From: an uncultured Flavobacteriaceae bacterium
Lineage (GTDB): Bacteria; Bacteroidota; Bacteroidia; Flavobacteriales; Flavobacteriaceae
DNA length: 6,533 nucleotides
Assembly (NCBI GenBank): GCA_947311745.1
Contig: CAMZLT010000184.1
Span: 1-6,533 of the forward strand
Direction: 5' to 3'
Below, one piece after another: positions 1 through 5,077 of the stretch. Under the pieces are notes generated by a model. It had not been told where the DNA came from. It did not search any database and was given only the letters and a program-made list of their open reading frames with translations. Numbering within the stretch: position 1 is the first letter of the stretch; each line of letters opens with the position of its first letter. The position numbers and the translations under genes were made by a program.

Positions 1-61
1 CGTCTTCTTTTGATGCGGAAACGCCTCTTTTATTATATCGATTAGTTGTGTCTTTTTTCAT
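1..61 (-). CDS. purM: Phosphoribosylformylglycinamidine cyclo-ligase (AIR synthase), N-terminal fragment
   Basis: Only the first 20 codons are inside the window; the gene runs off the left edge. The reading frame starts at an ATG on the minus strand (59-61) and gives MKKDTTNRYNKRGVSASKED. The segment RYxxRGVSASKEDV is what I recall as the opening of the flavobacterial AIR synthase, and it corresponds to the YKDAGVD segment near the start of E. coli PurM. AIR synthase is cytoplasmic and closes the imidazole ring, converting FGAM and ATP to AIR, ADP and phosphate, in de novo purine synthesis. The start is supported by a candidate -7 element 15 bases upstream and by the absence of any longer open frame: the hairpin terminator of the preceding gene lies just upstream. 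There is no Shine-Dalgarno sequence, as usual in this phylum. The name rests on memory of a 20-residue segment, so it is probable, not certain. Confidence 0.68.
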   Translation of the reverse strand, partial: MKKDTTNRYNKRGVSASKED

Positions 62-76
62 GTTGTGTTGTTTGTA

Positions 77-84
77 CAAAAATA
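77..84 (-). promoter_or_regulatory. Candidate -7 promoter element for the purM-like gene
   Basis: On the minus strand this reads TATTTTTG, a full match to the Bacteroidota -7 consensus TAnnTTTG. It lies 15 bases upstream of the purM-like ATG, which would leave a 5' leader of only about 10 bases. No TTG-type -33 element stands at the usual spacing; that position falls inside the hairpin of the upstream terminator. The region is AT-rich, so a chance match is possible. Confidence 0.45.
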
Positions 85-93
85 CATATAAAC

Positions 94-128
94 AAAAAAG
101 TGTTTCTAAAATTTAGAAACACTTTTTT
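94..128 (-). terminator. Rho-independent terminator of the large T9SS protein gene, symmetric
   Basis: A 35-base perfect inverted repeat with 17-base arms around a single A. The core stem is GTGTTTCTA (100-108) paired with TAGAAACAC (114-122) around a 5-base loop, flanked by A6 (94-99) and T6 (123-128). Read on the minus strand it lies 23 bases beyond the stop codon of the large gene and ends in a U6 tract, so it should end that transcript. Because the A and T tracts are symmetric it could also stop transcripts coming from the left, but no plus-strand gene is seen there. It separates the large gene from the purM-like gene, so the two are not simply co-transcribed. Confidence 0.88.
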
Positions 129-151
129 ATATATTATTAACAAGTTATTAA

Positions 152-3100
152 TTATTCAAAAGAACTTTTACGAACAATACTAAAATGTCCTTTAACACTT
201 CTTGGCAATTGCGTATTTGGATCTAAATATTCTGCTGTAAACCAATAATCCGATGCAGGAACTGGCTTCCCTAAATAAAGCCCATTCCAACCTGGACCAT
301 TTGGATCAACTTGAGCTAATACTTTTCCGAATCTATCAAAAATTAAAATATTAGAATACGGAATTGCAGTTACATTACTTATTTGCCAATATTCATAAGC
401 TCCATCACCATTTGGTGTAAAGAATCTAGGGTAATCTAATATAGCAATATCCGTTCTGTAAATTACAACACTACATCCTTGGTTATCCTCAACACGTATT
501 TCATACGTTCCTGGTAAAACATTTTCAAAAATTGGATTGTTTTCTTGATGCGTTACTTCGTTTCCATCCGAATCGATTAAATAATAGGTAAAATCAGCTG
601 TTCCTCCTGTAACTTCGACTATAATAGAATTATTTGGTCTGTTAAAATCATTTACAAAAACATTGGTAATTACTGCTTGTTCTGCCATTCCTACAGAAAT
701 AATTTGCGTACTAGTACAAAAATTAACCGATTCCGTAGCAATCACTGCATAAATACCTACTTCCGTTGCATTATAAGTTTCGCCTACTCCAATTACCGTT
801 GTAGTATCGTTTGCATTTACCCATTCATAAGTATATGTATCGCTTGGATTTTGAACACTTAAAGTTACAAAATCTTGATCAGGACATAAATATGCTTGTG
901 CATCTAATTCAAAAACTGGCAATCCAATTACTGTAATATCAAAAGATTTGGTATCGGTGCAAGCACTTATGTTTGGTGTTGTGTAATAAATAGTGTAGGT
1001 TGTTCCTGCCTCGGTTGTTGTTAAATCTATAATACCGGTTGCAGCATCGATAGTTGCACTTGCAGGGTCTATAACAAAAGTTCCTCCAGCAAGCCCTGTT
1101 ACAGTTGGTACAGGATTACTATCATCAATACAAACTGTAGCGTCTGGATACGTGAAATCCGCAAATACTTCGGCATCAATAGTAATAGTGAAAACTGTTG
1201 TAGTTGGACAAAAACTGTTTAAAGCACCTGTTGAATCATACGAAATATTATAGGATTGTCCTGCAATAGTTGTAGATAGATCTATTTCTCCAGTGTTAGA
1301 AACAATTGTTGCACCATCATCAATTCCATCGGTATTTAAAATACTAAACGTTCCACCAAATAAAGTGTCTGCTGTAAAAATAGGAAATGGATTTGCAGTA
1401 TCGCTTTCACAAATATGTGTTGCAGGATAACTAAAATCCGAAACATCAGGATCGTCTTTTATTAACGTAAAATCTACAGTTTGCATACAACCTGTGGTAT
1501 TATTTGTTACGGTTGCTATTAAATCTAAAGTAGAAACTCCTGCTGCAAAGCTTTGCGTAAATGTAGGATACGTAATTGCAATAGGATTAGGTGTTGTATC
1601 TTGATCAGTATACGTAATAGTATAATCTGCAGGTAATTGTGAAAGCCCTAAAATATCCGAAATAAAATCACTAGTATCAAAAATTGCTGTTCCTGTTCCA
1701 TCATCACAGGCATGTAAATTTGTAGGCACGTTAGCCGTTGGTAATGGATTAACCGTAATGGTAAAGTCCACTTCTTTAATACAATTTGTTGTATTATTTG
1801 TTACAATTGCAGTTATGGTTTGTGTTTGACTAGTAAAAGGATTCGTCATTGTGATATCCACATCTGCTGTATCTTGGTACGTTACCGTAAAATCTGCTGG
1901 ATTTTGTATACCTAGTACTTCGGATTCAAACAACGAAGTATCAAACGAAGCAGTATTTGTTCCATTTCCATCATCACAAGCTTCTAAATTTGATGTTGGT
2001 GCTGTTGCTGTTGGTAACGGATTAACCGTTAAGGTAAAATCAACTGTATTGGTACAATTTGTTGCCAAACTTGTGTTGGTTACAATTGCAGTTATAGTTT
2101 GTGTAGCACTAATAAATGGATTAGTCATTACAATAGCTGTCCCTAAAGCATCTTGATAACTTACGGAATAATCTGCTGCACTTTGTGTACCTAAAATTTC
2201 TTGTTCTAATAAAGAAGTATCAAAATCTGCAATACCTGTTTCATTTACATCACATTCCTCTAAATTAGAAGTTGGTGCATTTGCAATAGGTAACGGATCT
2301 ACAATAAAATCAAAATCTACTTCTTGTGTACAGTTTGTTGTATTATTTGTTACAATTGCTGTTACAGTTTGCGTTTGACTCACAAACGGATTGCTTATCA
2401 CTAAAGCATTATCCGAAGCATCTTGATAGCTTACTGTATAATCTGCTGGATTTTGTGTGCCTAATACTTCGGACTCAAATAAGGATGTATCGAATGAACC
2501 TGTATTTGTTCCACTACCATCATCACAAGTGTGTAAATTAGAAGTTGGTGCTGTTGCTGTTGGTAATGGATATATATTTAATTGAAAGCTTTCCTCATCA
2601 AAACAATTTGGTGTTGTATTTGTTTCATCATATAGGTAAATTGTAATTGGATAGGTTGCTGTATTATCATAATTTAAAACAGCTGTTCCGTCTGCTGCAT
2701 ACGAAGTTCCTGTACCACCAGTTCCTGTATAGTATGCTTGATTTCCTGTTAAACTTGTTCCTGTCATTGCAGGTAGTGTAAACGATTCACAAGCATTTTC
2801 AACAGCATTAGTAGGAGTATCTATAAGTGGTGATGCATAAATGGTAACATCATAAGTTTCGGTATCCGAACAAAAAGTTCCTGGTGTTGTATAAGTAATC
2901 GTGTAAATTCCTGCAGGAGTAGTTCCTAAATCAATTTCACCTGTTCCTGCATTGATAGTTCCACCTACTGCACCTCCTTGTAGCGTAATTGTAAAAGTTC
3001 CGCTACCTGTTCCTGTTACAGTTGGCATCGGATTTGTTGCATTACTAAGGCAATAACTAACATTATAATTAAAAGCTGCACTTTCATTAGAATGTATGGT

Positions 3101-4894
3101 TATATCAAAAGTACTTGTGTTTCCGCAAGTTCCTCCTGTTGCATATTCAACAGTATATGGTGTGTTAGACGCTGGAGTTACAGTTAAATCAATTTCACCT
3201 GTTACTGCATCGATAGTTCCTCCGTTATTAATTGAGTATGTTCCTCCTGTTACTGCAGGAGCAGGATTTGGCGTTGGATTTGCATCATTTTTACAAAAAT
3301 CTGCTGGAGTTGCAGCATACGCACTTGTGTAACCAAAAGTAGTATTATCTTGTAAAGTAACTGCTAAATTAAAATCGGTACTAACCGTACAGCTAGAAGC
3401 TACAATTTCGTAATGAATAATAAAATCACCTGTACCATCTGTACCCACACCACTAGCAACTACATCAATTTCACCTGTTACGGCATCAATAACACCTCCG
3501 TTATCAATAGTAAATGTTCCTCCTGTTATTGAAATTGTATCTGGTAGATAAGTAGCATTTGTACTACTACAAACAGAATTTGAAGGATAACTAATACTTA
3601 CAGAATTGCTAATAACATTAATATCAAAACTTCGTATGGTATAGCATGTAGAATCACCTACATCTTCTATTCTAACCCAAATAGTTATTCCTCCAGCAGA
3701 GTTAAACGGACTTAAAGGTGTAATAGCTGCTGTATTATCTATTGCATCTTGTTCGGTTGGATGATACGTTATATTAAAATCCGCAGCATTTAATCCTGTT
3801 AAAATTAAAGCATTTTGGTCTAAATCAAAATCTGCTACTCCAGAACCTGTTGTTGTTTCACACTCGTTAATAATAATTGGATCGGTAATACTTGGGTCAT
3901 ATCCTGGTGTAACGATTACTGTATCAGACAAAACACTTGTAGCATCGTTACATTGATCTATTAAGGTCAATTCCACACGATAAGTAGTTTCTTGCTGTGG
4001 ATTTACTGTAATAGATTCTGAATTATTTGGTAAACCAGTAACAGAATCTACATTTAAAATAGTATTGGTAGCATCGTTATCATCAAACCAATTTAAGGTA
4101 TATCCCATAGCATCACCATTTGGAACAAAACGCCAAAGTTCACCACCAGCAGGAGGTGTCCAAACACCATTTTCTCGTCCTGCAGGAGTAACACCAACTG
4201 TACCGTATTTATTTTGAATTCCTATTACAGCACGACCGCCATTCCAAGCATTACAAACTGGTTTTTCATCTACACGTACGTCAATTACATTAGAAGATTC
4301 GTATAATTTAATTTGTGATTTACTCAATAGTGTAGTACAGCTATATTGCAAACATTCAAAACTAATTATAAATATTCGGTTTGGAGCTGTTCCTACGGTT
4401 TTGTATGAAATACGATCTTCTCGCGGTTGTACATTAGAATTCATATCGTGATATACACCAAATATAGAATTGGTTTCCCAGTTAGTAGTTGGTACTTGAT
4501 CTGCTGCATTAATTTGCCAATCATTTCCTTGATTTAACATTGTTAAATCAAAAGTTACCATACCGTTACCTGATATTAGTAACTGGTCATACTGGTTTTC
4601 AAAAAAACAAAATGTAAAAGGAATATCAATAACAAAATCAGACCACTCATCATCGGTTTGGATAAACGTTCTTGAACCATCGTAAGTTACTGGTGGACAT
4701 AATGGTTGGCTATTAATATCGTAATTTGTAGTTCTTCGGTAGTTTGGAGCAATGAATGTCGTTGTTAAAGTTGCATCTGCATCAGAACATAACATTTGTA
4801 CGTCATCACCTGCGTCAATATTCTCACAAACTTGTGCTGTAGTCGTTAGGAGGGTTGCAATTAAAGCAATTAAAAGCAAAATATTTTTATTCAT
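152..4894 (-). CDS. Large modular secreted/surface protein with T9SS type B C-terminal sorting domain (putative adhesin)
   Basis: Complete 1580-residue protein; stop TAA at 152-154. Residues 1-20 are a Sec signal peptide (MNKN, then a hydrophobic stretch, cleavage likely after TTTA before Q21). Residues 21-330 form one large N-terminal domain (segments IPFTFCFFENQYDQ, NGMVTFD, SIFGVYHD, APNRIFIISFE), nidogen-like in feel. Next come small modules: an R-like module (336-427), three M modules (431-514, 519-602, 607-688), a divergent module (689-775), four tandem R modules (776-866, 867-958, 959-1049, 1050-1147), two M modules (1152-1240, 1244-1323), an Ig/PKD-like module (1325-1402) and a last module (1403-1484). 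Residues 1488-1576 are the sorting domain. No catalytic motif was seen. From family knowledge, the protein crosses the outer membrane through the T9SS and is released or kept at the surface; adhesion, gliding or matrix functions are inference. No PorP/SprF-like gene is adjacent. The ATG fits the signal peptide, and a candidate -7 element lies 39 bases upstream. Overall class is confident; the specific role is unknown. Confidence 0.95.
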   Translation of the reverse strand: MNKNILLLIALIATLLTTTAQVCENIDAGDDVQMLCSDADATLTTTFIAPNYRRTTNYDINSQPLCPPVTYDGSRTFIQTDDEWSDFVIDIPFTFCFFENQYDQLLISGNGMVTFDLTMLNQGNDWQINAADQVPTTNWETNSIFGVYHDMNSNVQPREDRISYKTVGTAPNRIFIISFECLQYSCTTLLSKSQIKLYESSNVIDVRVDEKPVCNAWNGGRAVIGIQNKYGTVGVTPAGRENGVWTPPAGGELWRFVPNGDAMGYTLNWFDDNDATNTILNVDSVTGLPNNSESITVNPQQETTYRVELTLIDQCNDATSVLSDTVIVTPGYDPSITDPIIINECETTTGSGVADFDLDQNALILTGLNAADFNITYHPTEQDAIDNTAAITPLSPFNSAGGITIWVRIEDVGDSTCYTIRSFDINVISNSVSISYPSNSVCSSTNATYLPDTISITGGTFTIDNGGVIDAVTGEIDVVASGVGTDGTGDFIIHYEIVASSCTVSTDFNLAVTLQDNTTFGYTSAYAATPADFCKNDANPTPNPAPAVTGGTYSINNGGTIDAVTGEIDLTVTPASNTPYTVEYATGGTCGNTSTFDITIHSNESAAFNYNVSYCLSNATNPMPTVTGTGSGTFTITLQGGAVGGTINAGTGEIDLGTTPAGIYTITYTTPGTFCSDTETYDVTIYASPLIDTPTNAVENACESFTLPAMTGTSLTGNQAYYTGTGGTGTSYAADGTAVLNYDNTATYPITIYLYDETNTTPNCFDEESFQLNIYPLPTATAPTSNLHTCDDGSGTNTGSFDTSLFESEVLGTQNPADYTVSYQDASDNALVISNPFVSQTQTVTAIVTNNTTNCTQEVDFDFIVDPLPIANAPTSNLEECDVNETGIADFDTSLLEQEILGTQSAADYSVSYQDALGTAIVMTNPFISATQTITAIVTNTSLATNCTNTVDFTLTVNPLPTATAPTSNLEACDDGNGTNTASFDTSLFESEVLGIQNPADFTVTYQDTADVDITMTNPFTSQTQTITAIVTNNTTNCIKEVDFTITVNPLPTANVPTNLHACDDGTGTAIFDTSDFISDILGLSQLPADYTITYTDQDTTPNPIAITYPTFTQSFAAGVSTLDLIATVTNNTTGCMQTVDFTLIKDDPDVSDFSYPATHICESDTANPFPIFTADTLFGGTFSILNTDGIDDGATIVSNTGEIDLSTTIAGQSYNISYDSTGALNSFCPTTTVFTITIDAEVFADFTYPDATVCIDDSNPVPTVTGLAGGTFVIDPASATIDAATGIIDLTTTEAGTTYTIYYTTPNISACTDTKSFDITVIGLPVFELDAQAYLCPDQDFVTLSVQNPSDTYTYEWVNANDTTTVIGVGETYNATEVGIYAVIATESVNFCTSTQIISVGMAEQAVITNVFVNDFNRPNNSIIVEVTGGTADFTYYLIDSDGNEVTHQENNPIFENVLPGTYEIRVEDNQGCSVVIYRTDIAILDYPRFFTPNGDGAYEYWQISNVTAIPYSNILIFDRFGKVLAQVDPNGPGWNGLYLGKPVPASDYWFTAEYLDPNTQLPRSVKGHFSIVRKSSFE
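167..433 (-). other. T9SS type B sorting domain (gliding motility-associated C-terminal domain) of the large protein
   Basis: Residues 1488-1576. Diagnostic pieces are YPRFFTPNGDGAYEYWQI, then ILIFDRFGKVLAQ, GPGWNGLYLGKPVPASDYWF, and the end strand VKGHFSIVRK. They match the CHU_C / TIGR04131 family, which directs proteins to the type IX secretion system. The usual glycine- and proline-bearing signature (FTPNGDG, GWNG, G..PASDYW) is intact and the domain has no cysteine, in contrast with the modules before it. Type B domains are less readily removed on secretion than type A, and some need a PorP/SprF-type partner protein; none is coded in this window. Confidence 0.95.
926..1441 (-). repeat. 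Two M-type modules (M4, M5) after the R array
   Basis: Residues 1152-1240 and 1244-1323. Both follow the pattern FxYP..xC...NPxPxxTxxxxGGTFxI....I...TGxIDLxTTxAGxxYxIxY.......C..T..FxITx. They belong to the same family as M1-M3 but lie on the other side of the R array. Each has one cysteine pair (C1162/C1229; C1255/C1312), probably a disulfide closing a small beta-sandwich. I recall similar repeats in other flavobacterial T9SS cargo proteins; no binding activity can be read from them. Confidence 0.8.
1454..2569 (-). repeat. Four tandem ~91-residue R modules
   Basis: Residues 776-866, 867-958, 959-1049 and 1050-1147. Each opens with PLPxAxxPT(S)NL, then a cysteine plus acidic turn (CDDGxGT in three of four), FDTSxxxxxILG and PADYTxxYxD. 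Each closes with TAxVTNxxxxC and a VDFTxxV strand. By hand alignment R1 and R3 are identical at about 68 of 91 residues; R2 and R4 are more diverged, and R4 carries extra residues. Cysteine pairs are C790/C855, C881/C947, C973/C1038 and C1063/C1136. The related module at 336-427 has the same layout (C345/C417). This matches a repeat I know from many flavobacterial gliding-motility-associated proteins. The Asp-rich turn may bind calcium, but this is inference. Confidence 0.88.
2831..3604 (-). repeat. Three tandem M-type modules (M1-M3)
   Basis: Residues 431-514, 519-602 and 607-688. They share a GG(T/V)FTI..GG.IDAVTGEIDL core followed by a Y-rich strand, a cysteine and a closing FDITI-like strand. 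The first two remain similar in DNA: 3464-3528 and 3188-3252 agree at about 55 of 65 positions, which suggests a fairly recent duplication or gene conversion. Cysteine pairs are C442/C502, C534/C590 and C615/C675. Likely Ig-like stalk modules that extend the protein from the cell surface. Confidence 0.82.
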
Positions 4895-4927
4895 AAATTT
4901 ATGATTTTTATGTAAATACTAAAAAAT

Positions 4928-4966
4928 AATTCCCAAATATAGTGCATTATTTTAAAATAGGGAATT
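4928..4966. repeat. Inverted repeat around the promoter of the large gene
   Basis: AATTCCC (4928-4934) and GGGAATT (4960-4966) form 7-base perfect arms separated by 25 bases. Between them, directly next to the right arm, is a 12-base perfect palindrome TATTTTAAAATA (4948-4959). The left arm shares its last base with the candidate -7 element and the right arm lies where a -33 element would be. The layout would suit a dimeric regulator, but AT-rich intergenic DNA yields such palindromes by chance, so function is only a suggestion. Confidence 0.35.
4934..4941 (-). promoter_or_regulatory. Candidate -7 promoter element for the large T9SS protein gene
   Basis: The minus strand reads TATATTTG, a full match to TAnnTTTG. 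It lies 39 bases upstream of the ATG, giving a leader of about 30 bases. At a 20-base spacing there is a TTC where the -33 consensus expects TTG. No Shine-Dalgarno sequence is present before the start; the leader is A/T-rich instead, as is normal for Bacteroidota. Confidence 0.6.
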
Positions 4967-4982
4967 TTGTGTGTTAAAAACC

Positions 4983-4994
4983 TTTTTTTTTTTT
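4983..4994. repeat. Homopolymer run of 12 T between divergent promoters
   Basis: An uninterrupted T12 tract lies between the two divergent promoter candidates, about 41 bases upstream of the minus-strand -7 element and about 50 bases upstream of the plus-strand one. Such tracts bend DNA, can act like UP elements, and are prone to slippage in replication. It lies in non-coding DNA, so slippage would change spacing and not reading frame. Confidence 0.5.
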
Positions 4995-5044
4995 GATATT
5001 TTTACATCAAATTAAATAATATAACTGCATTTTAAAAAAAATAG

Positions 5045-5052
5045 TATATTTG
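5045..5052 (+). promoter_or_regulatory. Candidate -7 promoter element for the symporter gene
   Basis: TATATTTG, a full match to the Bacteroidota TAnnTTTG element and identical to the one driving the divergent large gene. It lies 25 bases upstream of the symporter ATG, leaving a leader of roughly 15-20 bases without a Shine-Dalgarno sequence. The -33 region is weak: the nearest candidate is CTG at 5025-5027 with a 17-base spacer. Confidence 0.6.
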
Positions 5053-5077
5053 AAAACAAACAAAATTCAATTTATTT

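Noticed and set aside
677..862. Plus-strand open frame of 61 codons
   Set aside because: It lies wholly antisense to the large T9SS protein gene, has no recognisable domain, and is explained by the biased composition of the repeats.
1851..2156. Plus-strand open frame of 101 codons
   Set aside because: Antisense to R2/R3 of the large gene; its sequence is the mirror of the Thr/Asn-rich repeats and has no promoter or family resemblance.
2326..2541. Plus-strand open frame of 71 codons
   Set aside because: Antisense to R1 of the large gene, with no independent support.
3096..3332. Plus-strand open frame of 78 codons, Val/Pro-rich
   Set aside because: Antisense to the M2 module; the composition is a by-product of the coding strand.
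1454..3604. Regular repeats as a CRISPR array or satellite DNA
   Set aside because: The periods are about 250-290 bases, stay in frame inside one long gene, and diverge as protein modules do.
4826..4834. Cysteine 23 as a lipoprotein attachment site
   Set aside because: The residues before it are T-A-Q-V, not a lipobox; the A20/Q21 signal peptidase I site is a better fit and T9SS cargo is normally not lipidated this way.
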